Origin: CAWCUZ01 sp963798795
Lineage (GTDB): Bacteria > Acidobacteriota > Vicinamibacteria > Vicinamibacterales > SCN-69-37
Length of the DNA stretch: 64,000 nucleotides
Assembly (NCBI GenBank): GCA_963798795.1
Contig: CAWCUZ010000001.1
Coordinates: forward strand, 1,984,001 to 2,048,000
Reading direction: 5' to 3'
The notes beneath the pieces were generated by a model that was given only the letters and a program-made list of their open reading frames with translations, did not search any database and was not told the DNA's origin. The position numbers were made by a program, and so were the translations under genes. Position 1 is the stretch's first letter. Each line of letters starts with the position of its first letter. Shown here in pieces: positions 1 through 9,196 of this stretch.

Positions 1-1390
1 CGGCCTGATCGAGCTCGGGACTCAGCGACTTGACCACTTGCACGTCCGCCACCGTGCCGTCCTTCGCGATCTGCGCGTCGAGTTCGACTTGGCCCTCCAC
101 GTTCGCAAGCTGCGCCGCGATCGGATATTTCGGTTCTGCCCTGCTGATCACCTTCGGATTCTGGATGCCCGGACCGGGCTGATACACCGGATCGGAGGGC
201 CGGGTCCGGCTCGCCCCGCCGCCGCGCGCCTGGGGCACCGGTGCCGGCGGCGTCACCCTGTCAGGCGGCTCGACGCCCACCGGTGTCGCGGCGCGACCGG
301 CGTGGACGGTGGCCGACGGCCGCGCCGGCGACGGCGCGTCAACCGACTGGTTCACGCGCGGGACCTCCGGCTTCACCGTCGCGATGAGGACGACCGCTGG
401 CACCGCCACGAGCGCCACCGTCGCGGCCATCGTCCCGGCGCGGCGCGTTCCGATCGTCTGGCTGCCCCACGCCAGAATGCGATCGAGGCGCCGTTCGGCG
501 CTCGCGTCGGCCCGACGAGCCATGGCGACGTGCCACTCCGCGCGGCGGCCGTGCGGACCGACGACACGCAGGAAATCGAGCACCGTCTCGGCGTACGACG
601 CGCGGTCCGCTCCTCCGGCAAGGGCCGTGGCGTCGGCCGCCTGGTCCGCCAGGTCCGCCAGCCGCCGGTGCAGCCACCAGCCGAGGGGGCTGAACCAGGT
701 CACTGCCCGGTAGACGAGCGCCAGCCGCAGCCTCAGCACGTCCCGCCGGGCCGCGTGCGACAGCTCGTGCGCCAGCACCGCCTCGAGCCGGGCGGCGTCC
801 CACTCCCGCCACGAATCCGGCAGGACGATCGTGGGCCGCAGCGCATCGAGCGTCACGGGCACGAGCAGCCGGCTCGACTCGGCCAGGCCCGGCACGGCCA
901 CCCGCTGCGGCTCCGCAATCCGCGCCAGCCGCGTCAGGACCGCGCCATCCGCCATCGGGCGCATCGACCGCCGCAGGCGCACGGTCAGCAGCCATCCGAG
1001 TCCCACGCGCAGCAGCATCACCGACAAGCCGACCGCGTACACGCCAGCCAGCAGAGTCGACCACCCGACCGCACTGACCCGCTGCTTCCACGTTGTGCCG
1101 GCGGTCGATCCGGCCGCCGGCGCGCCGGCCGCGCCGGTACCGAGCACCGCGCCGCGCGAGGACGCAAAGAACACCTGCTGCACGCCGGCTGGCACTGGCA
1201 CGGTCCATTGGATCCCCGGACCGACGCGCCCGAGCACCGGCAGCACCAGGGCGCCGCAGAGCACGAGCGTCCACACCCGCAGCAACAGCTCCGGCCGCTT
1301 CACCCGGAGCACGGTGATTCCGGCTCCAGCCAGACCGGCCAGCACGAGCGCACGCGCGGCGGCTTCCAGGACGACGGACAGTGCAGTCAT
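1..1390 (-). CDS. BlaR1-like M56 metallopeptidase with C-terminal TonB-type domain (3' end outside window)
   Basis: Membrane zinc protease of the BlaR1/MecR1 family, which senses an envelope signal and inactivates the partner repressor. The 463 residues present have hydrophobic segments near residues 5-25, 30-50 and 100-130, then the zinc site HELSH at 208-212, then another TM helix. A proline-rich linker leads to a TonB/TonB-like fold that begins near residue 410 (EPKYPIAAQLANVEGQV) and runs off the window edge. There is no penicillin-binding sensor domain so far, so the beta-lactam sensing role of true BlaR1 should not be assumed. Its ATG overlaps the TGA of the upstream BlaI-type repressor (ATGA), so the two are translationally coupled. 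M56-TonB fusions are common in Acidobacteriota. Confidence 0.88.
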   Translation of the reverse strand, partial: MTALSVVLEAAARALVLAGLAGAGITVLRVKRPELLLRVWTLVLCGALVLPVLGRVGPGIQWTVPVPAGVQQVFFASSRGAVLGTGAAGAPAAGSTAGTTWKQRVSAVGWSTLLAGVYAVGLSVMLLRVGLGWLLTVRLRRSMRPMADGAVLTRLARIAEPQRVAVPGLAESSRLLVPVTLDALRPTIVLPDSWREWDAARLEAVLAHELSHAARRDVLRLRLALVYRAVTWFSPLGWWLHRRLADLADQAADATALAGGADRASYAETVLDFLRVVGPHGRRAEWHVAMARRADASAERRLDRILAWGSQTIGTRRAGTMAATVALVAVPAVVLIATVKPEVPRVNQSVDAPSPARPSATVHAGRAATPVGVEPPDRVTPPAPVPQARGGGASRTRPSDPVYQPGPGIQNPKVISRAEPKYPIAAQLANVEGQVELDAQIAKDGTVADVQVVKSLSPELDQA

Positions 1391-1785
1391 GGCTTGCGCT
1401 CCTTCCGTTGCGCGATCTTCCTCGCGAGCCGCTCGAGCTGCGCGGGGCTCACTACATCGCTGTTCACCATGCCGACGAGCAGCGCCTCGGCCGACCCGCC
1501 GCAGAACCTATCGATCAGATGCTTGACCGTGCGCGCCGCCACGGCCGCGGAGGATTCCGCCGCCCGATAGACGAACGTCCGCCCCTCCACGACGTGCGTC
1601 ACGTAGCCCTTCTCTTCGAGCCGGCGCAGCACCGTCCGCATCGTCGATTCCTTCATCGGCCAGCGGTCCCGCAGCGCCTCACGGCACTGCTCCGCCGACA
1701 CGGGTCCGCCGGACCACACGGAGTCCATCACCGCCTGCTCGGCTTCGCCGAGTGACTTCGGTCGCGTCCTTGATGTGCGAGTCAT
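1387..1785 (-). CDS. BlaI/MecI/CopY family transcriptional repressor
   Basis: Winged-helix repressor of 132 residues, usually dimeric, cleaved or released when its M56 partner is activated. The family pattern is visible: LGEAEQAVMDSVW at the N-terminus, KESTMRTVLRRLEEKGYV as the recognition region, then the wing with EGRTFVY and a C-terminal dimerisation helix. An in-frame start 14 codons upstream exists but would lie across the operator, so the ATG at 1785 is preferred. A perfect GCTACA-N3-TGTAGC palindrome lies 6 bases upstream of this start, as expected for autorepression. The stop overlaps the M56 gene start. Confidence 0.9.
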   Translation of the reverse strand: MTRTSRTRPKSLGEAEQAVMDSVWSGGPVSAEQCREALRDRWPMKESTMRTVLRRLEEKGYVTHVVEGRTFVYRAAESSAAVAARTVKHLIDRFCGGSAEALLVGMVNSDVVSPAQLERLARKIAQRKERKP

Positions 1786-1791
1786 CGTAAC

Positions 1792-1806
1792 GCTACATGT
1801 TGTAGC
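1792..1806. promoter_or_regulatory. BlaI-type operator palindrome
   Basis: GCTACA-N3-TGTAGC, a perfect 6+6 inverted repeat, directly before the repressor start. It contains the TACA/TGTA half-sites typical of BlaI/MecI operators. The position suggests autoregulation of the repressor-protease operon. Confidence 0.75.
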
Positions 1807-2002
1807 AGTACGCGCCGGGCGTGTCAACTGCCGGCCGCCGCCGCGAGTTTCCCGGTGGACGGAGCGGGGATTTTCGCGCGCCCGGCGTCAATCTCCACGG
1901 CCGGCCGCCGGCATCCCGATGCCGGCGACGCCGGCCGAACGGCACGCGTCGTGCCTCATGCCTTCACGGGCGACGGGTTCGCCCGCTGGCGAGGTGACGG
2001 TC

Positions 2003-2350
2003 ATGAAGGCAGTGCTCAACGGACTGGTGGGCGCCCTGCTCCTGGGCGGTGTCGTGTTCGCCCAGGCGCCCGACCCGGCGAAGGTGGCGGCCGGCGAAAA
2101 GCTGTATGCCGAGCAGAAATGCGCGACGTGCCATCAGATCAAGGGCGTCGGCAACAAGATGAGTCCGCTGGACGGGGTCGGCGCGAAGCTTCCCGCGGAG
2201 GACCTGCGCAGGTGGTTCACCAATGCCGCGGACATGGAAGCGACGCTGCCGAAGAAGCCGATGCTCAGCATGGCGTCGTACCTGAAGACGCACAAGCTGA
2301 CCGACGCGCAGATCGACGCGCTCGTGGCCTACATGCGGACGCTCAAGTAG
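2003..2350 (+). CDS. small exported mono-heme cytochrome c
   Basis: A 115-residue periplasmic electron carrier. A signal peptide (residues 1-20, ending VVFA) is followed by one CATCH heme-binding motif with Cys40, Cys43 and His44. Met87 or Met90 is the likely distal heme ligand. The start at 2003 is preceded by GAGGTGACGGTC; a longer in-frame extension to 1775 has no signal-peptide sense and is rejected. The gene is convergent with the membrane protein at 2394. The redox partner is not shown by context. Confidence 0.85.
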   Translation: MKAVLNGLVGALLLGGVVFAQAPDPAKVAAGEKLYAEQKCATCHQIKGVGNKMSPLDGVGAKLPAEDLRRWFTNAADMEATLPKKPMLSMASYLKTHKLTDAQIDALVAYMRTLK

Positions 2351-2393
2351 TCCGGACGGCCGGGTCGTTCGCAACGGCGGGTCGCGCCGGCCT

Positions 2394-3074
2394 CTACTTG
2401 AACAACTCGATCAGATAGCCGAACGTCGCGACGCTGACCGACGCGTACGCGAGCGCGAGGTGCTGGTTCTTCTTGGCGTCGTAAATCGCCAGGCCGCCGG
2501 CGCTGCGGGAATTCGGCCGTGCGATTGCCGTGGCCAGGAACCCCGCGTCGGCGACCAGCATGAGCACACCGTGAATCGTGTTCCGCATGCCGGCATGCGG
2601 ATCGTGACGGCTCTCGAGCAGGTTCATCGTGCCGGTCACGCTGTTCACCGCGAACAGCCCGCCGATGGCGACGCCCAGCGCGCGGTGCGCCGTACGCGCC
2701 GATCCGCCTCCGAAGAGGGGGTCGTTGAACAGCTTCTGGCCCAGGATGGCGTCGGCCAGAAAGAGCGGCAGCATCGCGTAGCTCGCGTCCTTGTGGATCC
2801 GCGCGCGCGTCTCATAGGCGTCGCTGTAGACGAACGCCACCGGACGAGGCGTTCCCTGTGGATCGGCCGCGGCGGCCGCGGCTTCGGCGGCGAACGCCGA
2901 TGCCGGCAGGCGCACGGGACGCGGCGTATCCGTGTCGAAGCGAACCGACGGGAACCGCCGCACGACGGAGGTCGACTGGACGCTCCACGCGACGGACACG
3001 ATCCCCTGAAGGTGCCGCGGCGCCACAGGCCTCGCGGCGGCCAGACAGGTCATCAGAACGAGATGGAACGGCAC
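2394..3074 (-). CDS. small integral membrane protein, unknown function
   Basis: About 226 residues with a GTG start chosen because AAAGGA lies 5 bases upstream and the first residues form a signal-like helix. After a low-complexity alanine stretch come hydrophobic helices around the sequences MLPLFLADAILGQ, AIGGLFAVNSVTGTMNLL, GVLMLVADAGFLATAIA and LALAYASVSVATFGYLIEL. Conserved-looking histidines fall near helix ends, which recalls small heme-binding b-type membrane proteins, but no motif proves it. It lies just downstream of, and in the same direction as, the cytochrome-type lipoprotein gene (31-base gap), so the two may act together. Confidence 0.6.
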   Translation of the reverse strand: MPFHLVLMTCLAAARPVAPRHLQGIVSVAWSVQSTSVVRRFPSVRFDTDTPRPVRLPASAFAAEAAAAAADPQGTPRPVAFVYSDAYETRARIHKDASYAMLPLFLADAILGQKLFNDPLFGGGSARTAHRALGVAIGGLFAVNSVTGTMNLLESRHDPHAGMRNTIHGVLMLVADAGFLATAIARPNSRSAGGLAIYDAKKNQHLALAYASVSVATFGYLIELFK

Positions 3075-3105
3075 GGCTGTCCTTTGTGCTGCCGGCGCGC
3101 GCCGG

Positions 3106-3516
3106 TCACTGCGCGGCTCCGGAATTGACGATCCAGTTGTAGACGGTTGCCGCTTTCTGGTTGGCGTCGCCCGAAAACGCACCGTACATCACGCCGCCGC
3201 GCCGCGTGACCGCGATCAGCAGCGAGTTCGGATTGCCCGGCGAGAGCGTCCGGAGGACGGCGGCGTACGTGCTGAGGTCGTACCCGGCGGCGGGACGCGA
3301 TCGGCCGTGGCAGCGGACGCAGTCGACCGCCAGAATCGGCTGCACATCCCGCGTGTAGGTGAGTGACGTCGTGTCGGCGGTGCCCGATCCGCCCGTGCTC
3401 GAGTCGACGGGCGCCGGCCCGGTGGCGGCGGTGGTGTAGCGGCACGCGATGCCGCCGCCGAGACCCAGCGCCCCGGCGACCAGCAGCGACCCAATCAGGC
3501 GAGGTGAACCGCCCAT
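3106..3516 (-). CDS. cytochrome c-type lipoprotein with one CxxCH
   Basis: A 136-residue protein with a lipoprotein signal (GLGGGIAC, lipidated Cys25), a Thr/Ser-rich linker and one heme motif CVRCH (Cys66, Cys69, His70) in a VQPILAVDCVRCHG context resembling the PSCyt1-type cytochrome domain. A longer in-frame ORF begins at 3579, but the ATG at 3516 places the signal peptide at the N-terminus. It probably anchors in the envelope and passes electrons with the neighbouring membrane protein. Confidence 0.7.
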   Translation of the reverse strand: MGGSPRLIGSLLVAGALGLGGGIACRYTTAATGPAPVDSSTGGSGTADTTSLTYTRDVQPILAVDCVRCHGRSRPAAGYDLSTYAAVLRTLSPGNPNSLLIAVTRRGGVMYGAFSGDANQKAATVYNWIVNSGAAQ

Positions 3517-3675
3517 GACGAATTTCGCACGGCTCCCGATTGCACAAGACGTTCCAACGGGCGAACGCGCGTCGTGCACACGGCGGGATCAGCCGTGCGG
3601 ACTAGTCCGTGCGCAGCGCACGCCAGGCGAGGACATGATCGATCCCGTCGGGAGGACAGCGCGGAATACTGCCCA

Positions 3676-4209
3676 CTACGACTTGCCCAGGGCGAACGTC
3701 ACGCCGACGAGAAGACGGAAGCCATTGAAGCTGAACCCGCCGTAGCTCGCGCGCCCGAGGTCGATCTCCGCCAGGGCGCCCATCGTCGGCTCGAACTGGT
3801 AGCGTACGCCCGCGCCGGCTGCGAAGCCGAAGTGACTCGTTCCGCTCTCCACGAAACTCTCTGCCGACTGGTGGAGGATGCCGACTCCCGCCTGGACGAA
3901 GGGCTCCAACGGTGATCCCGACGCCATCGACATCGAATACCTCGCACCGCCAAAGAAGGACATGCTGGTGAAGTTGTCGAAATGGTTGAATCCCACGTCG
4001 CCCACGATGCTGATGCGGCCGGAACTCAGCTCCCGAAACGGCACGGCAATACTGCCCGCCACGCCGGGGGCGTTACGACCGGTGTGCATCATGGCGAAAC
4101 CCACGCCGACCACGGGCGTGGCGTCGCTGGTCTGCGCCCGGGCGGGGGTCGACAGCGTGAGGGCCAGAACGGCCCCGGCGAACGAGATCACGAGACGGTG
4201 AATCCCCAC
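3676..4209 (-). CDS. outer-membrane beta-barrel protein
   Basis: A 177-residue exported protein. The GTG start at 4209 has GGAGG five bases upstream and begins a clean signal peptide (VGIHRLVISFAGAVLALTL, cleavage after ARAQ). The rest alternates short amphipathic strands rich in Gly, Phe and Tyr and ends LLVGVTFALGKS, the usual look of an 8-stranded OmpA/OmpW-like barrel. No enzymatic motif is visible. Confidence 0.7.
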   Translation of the reverse strand: MGIHRLVISFAGAVLALTLSTPARAQTSDATPVVGVGFAMMHTGRNAPGVAGSIAVPFRELSSGRISIVGDVGFNHFDNFTSMSFFGGARYSMSMASGSPLEPFVQAGVGILHQSAESFVESGTSHFGFAAGAGVRYQFEPTMGALAEIDLGRASYGGFSFNGFRLLVGVTFALGKS

Positions 4210-4358
4210 ACGCACCTCCACGATGAAGCGCTCAGGCCGGGAACAAGGCCGGTCAGGAACGCTAGCATTGGGACCCTCGACTGGACAAGTCCGTCGGAGC
4301 GGATTCGGCCGCCCGGCGCCTTTACTCGCCGCCGCCGCGGCTCGTAACATCGCACCCG

Positions 4359-4967
4359 ATGATCACCGTCCGGTCGGCCGTCACGACGGTATTCACCCCC
4401 GTCGCCCGTCGGCTCACCGGCTTCAGTCCCAACACGCTCACGGCGGTATCGGCCCTCACCGGCCTGCTCGCGGGCGTCGCGTTCGTGCTCGCGCGCCGGT
4501 CGCCGCGCTTCTACGTCGTCGCCGGCGGGCTCGTGGCGCTGTCCGGGTCCGCCGATGCCCTGGACGGCCTGGTGGCGCGGCTCTCGGGACGCACGAGCAC
4601 GGCCGGCGACTTCCTCGACCACGTCGCCGACCGGGTCGTCGAAGTCGCGATCCTCGGCGGCATTGCGTTCTCACCTGGCGCCACGCCCGCGCTCGGCCTG
4701 TCGGTCGTCATTCTCACGCTCCTCCACAGCTATCTCGGCACGCAAATCCACGCGTCGTTTGGCGCCCGGCTCTACGAGGGCGCCGGCAAGGCGGAACAGA
4801 TGCTCGGGATCCTGGCGTTCGCCGCCGTGCTGGCCATCGCGCCGGAGGGCGCCGTGACCATGCGCAGCGTGCGAATCACGCTCGCGAATCTCTTCTTCAT
4901 CCTGCTCGCGGCGATCGTGGCGGCGGCGTTCCTGCATCGCGTTCGCCACGCGCTGAGGCTCCGGTAG
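4359..4967 (+). CDS. CDP-alcohol phosphatidyltransferase family protein
   Basis: Integral membrane enzyme of 202 residues that transfers a phosphatidyl group from a CDP-alcohol donor to an alcohol acceptor in phospholipid synthesis. The diagnostic motif D-G-x2-A-R-x8-G-x3-D-x3-D is complete: Asp69, Gly70, Ala73, Arg74, Gly83, Asp87 and Asp91. Several TM helices surround it. The acceptor (glycerol phosphate, inositol phosphate or other) cannot be read from the sequence. It is convergent with the MMPL gene. Confidence 0.85.
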   Translation: MITVRSAVTTVFTPVARRLTGFSPNTLTAVSALTGLLAGVAFVLARRSPRFYVVAGGLVALSGSADALDGLVARLSGRTSTAGDFLDHVADRVVEVAILGGIAFSPGATPALGLSVVILTLLHSYLGTQIHASFGARLYEGAGKAEQMLGILAFAAVLAIAPEGAVTMRSVRITLANLFFILLAAIVAAAFLHRVRHALRLR

Positions 4968-5015
4968 TTCGGCGGCCTGTCTCAACCGATCGGATCGCTC
5001 CGACGCGCCGCCGGG

Positions 5016-7419
5016 TCAGTCCCGGGAGAGCCGGGACCGGCCCCGCTCATCGGGGGCGGCAGGCAGCAGGGCCGGGAACACGACCGTCGCGGCGACCAGA
5101 ATGCACGCGAGGCCGACGACGGCGAGCCGGCCGAGCGACGCAAGCCCCTGGTGCATGGATGCCATCATGCTCCCGAACGCGATCATCGTCGTCAGCGATG
5201 ACACGGCGACGGCGCTCCCCGTGGGGCCGAGCGACGACAGCGGCTCGGCCGGCGCTTCGAGATACCGATGGTAGACGTGAATGCCGGCGTCGACCCCCAT
5301 GCCGAGCAGGCTCGGGAACACGACCATGTTGTAGAAGTTGAGCCGGATCCCGAGACTCCACATCAGCGCGATCATCCAGAGGAGGCCGAGCGCGAGCGGC
5401 ACGCTGGCGATGGCGGCGCGGCGAATTGAACGGAAGTTCACGGCCAGCACGAGGAACACCGCCAGGGCGGCCAGCGTGATGGCGCGCACGCTGTCAGCCT
5501 TCATGATCCGCAGCAGGTCGGCCACGACGATGGCGTCGGAGGCGGCATGCCATTCGCCTCCGGGCCCCTGGACGGTGCGCACGGCGTCCACGAGCACGGC
5601 GGCCTGGCGGGTGTCGTTGAGCGGCACGTCGTGGAGCACGAACACGAAGTTGCCCGCGGTTCCCGGCTCGCCAAAGAACCGCCAGCGCAGGTTCGCGGGC
5701 AGGTCTTCGATCGTCACCGGCTTGTCGACCAGCAGGTGCTCGAGCCGATCGACCCGCGCCGCGTCGTCGCCGCGGGCGAACGGGTGCATCGTCGCGACCC
5801 GCTGCCGGATGCGCGCGATCACGGCCAGTCGCCCGGCTTGATCGCGCGGCACCAGATCCAGCACCGAGACCACCGCACGGTAGGGCACCGAATTCGGATC
5901 GATCATCAGCGGCTCGCGAAGCGCCGATTCGATCTGGGCGGCTTCGTCCAGGTCGCCGGCCAGGAACACGACCGGGTCGCGGGCCGTGCCGAGGATTGCG
6001 GCGATCGTGTCCCGGCGCTCGAGGGACGCGGCCGACAGCCGCGTCCGCAGCTTTGAGAAGTCGGTACTCGAACCCCAGACGCGTCATCCCGAAGACGCCC
6101 GCCGCCGCCAGGACCACGGCCCCGGCGATGAGCGCGCGTGCGCGCCGCGGTCGCCAGACGAACGACAGGCCGCGTGCAGGACGGGCGCGGAGCCAGCCGA
6201 GATCCTCGGCCACGGCAATCAGGCTCGGGAGGACGAGCCACGAACAGAGAAACGCGAACGTCAGCCCGACACCGGCGATGATCCCGAACTCGCGGAATCC
6301 CAGGAACCGCATCGGCGCGAGCACCCAGAACGCGGCCGCGGTGGTGGCGGCCGCCGCCCAGGACGCGCGCAGCGTGTGCGTGTTCACGACCGCCAGGGCG
6401 CGCGGCACCGACGCGCCGCCGGCACGCTCCCCCAGGTAGCGCGTCAGTGCGTGGACGGCAAAATCGACGCCGAGCCCCGAGAGCACGTTGGCCAGAAAGA
6501 CCGTGATCAGGTTCAACTCGGCCACGACCCCGCGCGCCACCGCGAACGTCCACACGAGCGGCAGGCCGAACGCCAGGAACACGAGCGGCACGGCCGCCAG
6601 CTGCCGGAAGTGCCAGATCAGCAGCGCGACGAACAGCACGGCCATGATGACGCCGGCTCGCTTCAGGTCGCGGAGGATCGTGTCGTACTCCTCGACCCGG
6701 TCGGCGAACGTGCCGCCAATCCGGACGCGCAGGTCCGGCGGCAGATCGGACCGGTCAACGGCCGCCAGCCGCCGCGACAGATCCGCCATGTCCGCGCGCG
6801 CCTCGTGCACTTCTCCCGAGATGCCGTGCGGATGGATCACGAGCGCCAGGGTTCTGCCGCCTGCCGTCGCGTGCAGGGCGCCGACCGCTTCGCGCGCGCG
6901 ATACTTCGCCTCGAGCGCGCTGAAATCCAGCGACGGCGGCTCGTCCTCGAACAGGCTCACGAAGAACGGATCGCGCTTCGCGACTTCGTACCGGTAGCGC
7001 TCGTCCAGTTGCTCCGCGATGGTTTCCAGATCGGTCTTCGCGATGAGCAGCAGCGCGTGCGATTCCAGGAACGCCTGATCCGCCCGGTATTCGCTGTAGT
7101 TCACCCAGGGCGCGCCGGCCAGCGCCGCCTGCACCCGGTCGGCAAAGCGGATGTCGGCCTCCGGGTCGGGGCTGTCGACGAGCACGACGAGGTCGCCCCA
7201 TCCGCCGGCCTTCCGGATGACCGCGTCGAGGCTCCGGACGCTCGGCTGGCTGGGCGGAAGCAGCGCGAAGATATTCGTGCGGATGTGCAGCCGCACGAGG
7301 TCGATGGCCGGTCCAGCCGCCGCGGCCGTCACCACGAGCGCCGCCAGCACGATGAAGTACCGCCACCTGACGGCGATGGCGGCCAGCCAATCCGCCCGGG
7401 CCGAGGTCGTGCCGCTCAA
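5016..7419 (-). pseudogene. MMPL/RND-family exporter (HpnN-like), interrupted by one frameshift
   Basis: An RND-type inner-membrane lipid or hopanoid exporter of about 800 residues. The first part starts at a TTG whose TTGA overlaps the stop of the MlaC-like gene. It has an N-terminal TM helix, a periplasmic domain and TM bundles containing LSGLGVDFAVHALTRYLGE, the MMPL signature. After GFEYRLLK the reading frame jumps: the following coding sequence (LRTRLSAASLERRDTIAAIL onwards) lies in another frame and continues to 5016 with a second MMPL signature, LLGMGVDAGIHVYHRYLE. Removing one base near 6051-6054 (AAAG on the coding strand) restores a continuous protein. Either a young pseudogene or an assembly indel; both halves otherwise look under selection. 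Confidence 0.8.
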
Positions 7420-8006
7420 CGCCCGCTGCCGCCGCCGAGCTCGGCCAGCTTCTTTCGAATCCGGTCGAGCAGGTCGGCGAACGTTCCGTGGCCGAGCGCG
7501 CGGTCGAATTGCCTGCGGTAGCTCTCGGAGCTGAGCACCCCGGCAAGCCGGTAGTCCACGACCTTCCACGCGTCGCCGCTCCGCGCGAGCACGTAGTCGA
7601 CGGGGACGTGCACGTCCTCGAACTCGGCCAGCGTGTGGACGACCGCGCGCGCGCCGTCCACCTCCTCCGTGAGGTACCGCACGCGCTCCGCGCGGTACTG
7701 CCCCATTTTCGCGATGGCCGCAAAGGCCACCAGCCGGCCGAACACGTCGACGAATTCCTGCTGCTGCGCGGCCGGAATCGTGGACCACCGCGGCCCGATG
7801 GCCGCGGCGGCGAAGGCGGGCACGTCCGTGATGCTTCGGACGAGCGCGACGATCCGGTCCCGCTCCGCGGCCGTCGGCGCGCGGTCCGCGGGCAGCACGG
7901 CCGTAATCTGTTCCGTGGAGGCGCGGACGAACTCCGTGGGGGTGACCGGCGGCCGGGCGGCCACGGCGACCGGCAGCAGCAACAGGCCCGCGGCGAGCGT
8001 GCGCAC
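7416..8006 (-). CDS. MlaC/Ttg2D-type phospholipid-binding ABC accessory protein
   Basis: Exported 196-residue protein of the MlaC (toluene tolerance Ttg2) family, which shuttles lipids across the periplasm. The GTG start at 8006 opens a signal peptide (VRTLAAGLLLLPVAVAA). Family features are an N-terminal PTEFVRASTEQITAVL segment, the helix around FVDVFGRLVA and the C-terminal VDYVLARSGDAWKVVDYRLAGV, the MlaC-like sheet. It overlaps the MMPL gene by four bases, an arrangement seen in hopanoid-transport (hpnM-hpnN) loci. That supports a lipid-export pair; no squalene-hopene genes are in view. Confidence 0.82.
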   Translation of the reverse strand: MRTLAAGLLLLPVAVAARPPVTPTEFVRASTEQITAVLPADRAPTAAERDRIVALVRSITDVPAFAAAAIGPRWSTIPAAQQQEFVDVFGRLVAFAAIAKMGQYRAERVRYLTEEVDGARAVVHTLAEFEDVHVPVDYVLARSGDAWKVVDYRLAGVLSSESYRRQFDRALGHGTFADLLDRIRKKLAELGGGSGR

Positions 8007-8053
8007 GCCACAGGATCGCGTTCGCCACCACCGCAAGTCAAACGGCTCGATGT

Positions 8054-9196
8054 ATGCTGTCTCCTTCCATGACCGGGGCCGCGCTTCTCCTGCTGTCGCT
8101 GCTCGGCGTGCCGCCGGGTGAGCACGCGGCGCCACCCGCCCCGGCGCCGCCGCCGCAGACCATGGCGATGGGCGCCCAGGCTCCGCCCGAGATCGTCGAG
8201 TACCCGTCGCTCAAGATCGTCGGATTCGGCGACATCGATTTCTCGAGTACCCACCGGCCCGAGGGCGCTCGCGGCTTCAGCGAAGGCCAGTTGGTTCTGC
8301 ACATGGCGTCGGCGCTCTCGCCGCACGTCGCGTTCTTCGGCGAGGTCAGCTTCACACCGCGATCGGATGCCGGCACCGGATCGCCGCCTGCGCCCGGCTT
8401 CAACGCCGAAGTCGAGCGCATGATCCTGAGTTACGACCGCAGCGACCGGCTGAAACTGTCGCTGGGCCGGTATCACACGCCCGTCAACTACTGGAACACC
8501 GCCTTTCATCACGGGCAGTGGCTCCAGACGACGATCACGCGGCCGGAGATGATCCAGTTCGGCGGCCGGTTCCTGCCGGTGCACTTCGTCGGCGGGCTGC
8601 TCGAGGGCGGCGTGCCGGCGGGGGGCTGGAACCTGAACTACCAGCTTGGCGCCGGCAACGGCCGTGCGTCGGTCATCAGCCGCGCCGGTGACGCCGGCGA
8701 CAGCAACGACAAGCGCGCCTGGCTCGGCAACGTCTTCGTCAAGCCGGATCGGCCGTACGGCCTCCAGTTCGGCGGCTCGTTCTATGACGACACGGTCACG
8801 CTGCCCAGCGCCCGCGAGTTCAGCGAACGCATCGTCTCGGCGCACGTCGTGTGGCTGAAGGAAGATCCGGAGTTCATCGCGGAATGGGCCGGCGTCCGCC
8901 ATCAGGAGACCGGCGAATCGGCCGCCACCTGGAACCGCGCCTACTACGTCCAGCTCGCGTACCGCCTGCCCTGGGCCGATCGCCTGTTCAAGCCCTACTA
9001 CCGGTTCGAGCACATCGGCATCGACGAGGCCGACGCGGTGTTCGCCCCGGTGCCGCGCCTCGACGAGTCCACACTGGGAGTGCGCTACGACGCCACGGCC
9101 TACGCAGCGCTCAAAGGCGAGTTCCGTTCGTGGCGGCGCGGCGCCGGCACCGAGCGCAACTACGGCGGCTTCTTTCAACTGTCGTTCACCTTCTGA
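8054..9196 (+). CDS. porin-like outer-membrane protein
   Basis: 380 residues with a signal sequence, a Pro/Ala-rich linker (residues 20-45) and then a long beta-strand pattern beginning LKIVGFGDIDFSSTH, with repeated aromatic-ended strands and a C-terminal FFQLSFTF, the terminal-Phe signature recognised by the BAM machinery. An alternative start is the ATG at 8069, which gives a tidier signal peptide. It is divergent from the MlaC-like gene and couples by ATGA to the following periplasmic binding protein, so the two probably act together. Substrate unknown. Confidence 0.75.
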   Translation: MLSPSMTGAALLLLSLLGVPPGEHAAPPAPAPPPQTMAMGAQAPPEIVEYPSLKIVGFGDIDFSSTHRPEGARGFSEGQLVLHMASALSPHVAFFGEVSFTPRSDAGTGSPPAPGFNAEVERMILSYDRSDRLKLSLGRYHTPVNYWNTAFHHGQWLQTTITRPEMIQFGGRFLPVHFVGGLLEGGVPAGGWNLNYQLGAGNGRASVISRAGDAGDSNDKRAWLGNVFVKPDRPYGLQFGGSFYDDTVTLPSAREFSERIVSAHVVWLKEDPEFIAEWAGVRHQETGESAATWNRAYYVQLAYRLPWADRLFKPYYRFEHIGIDEADAVFAPVPRLDESTLGVRYDATAYAALKGEFRSWRRGAGTERNYGGFFQLSFTF

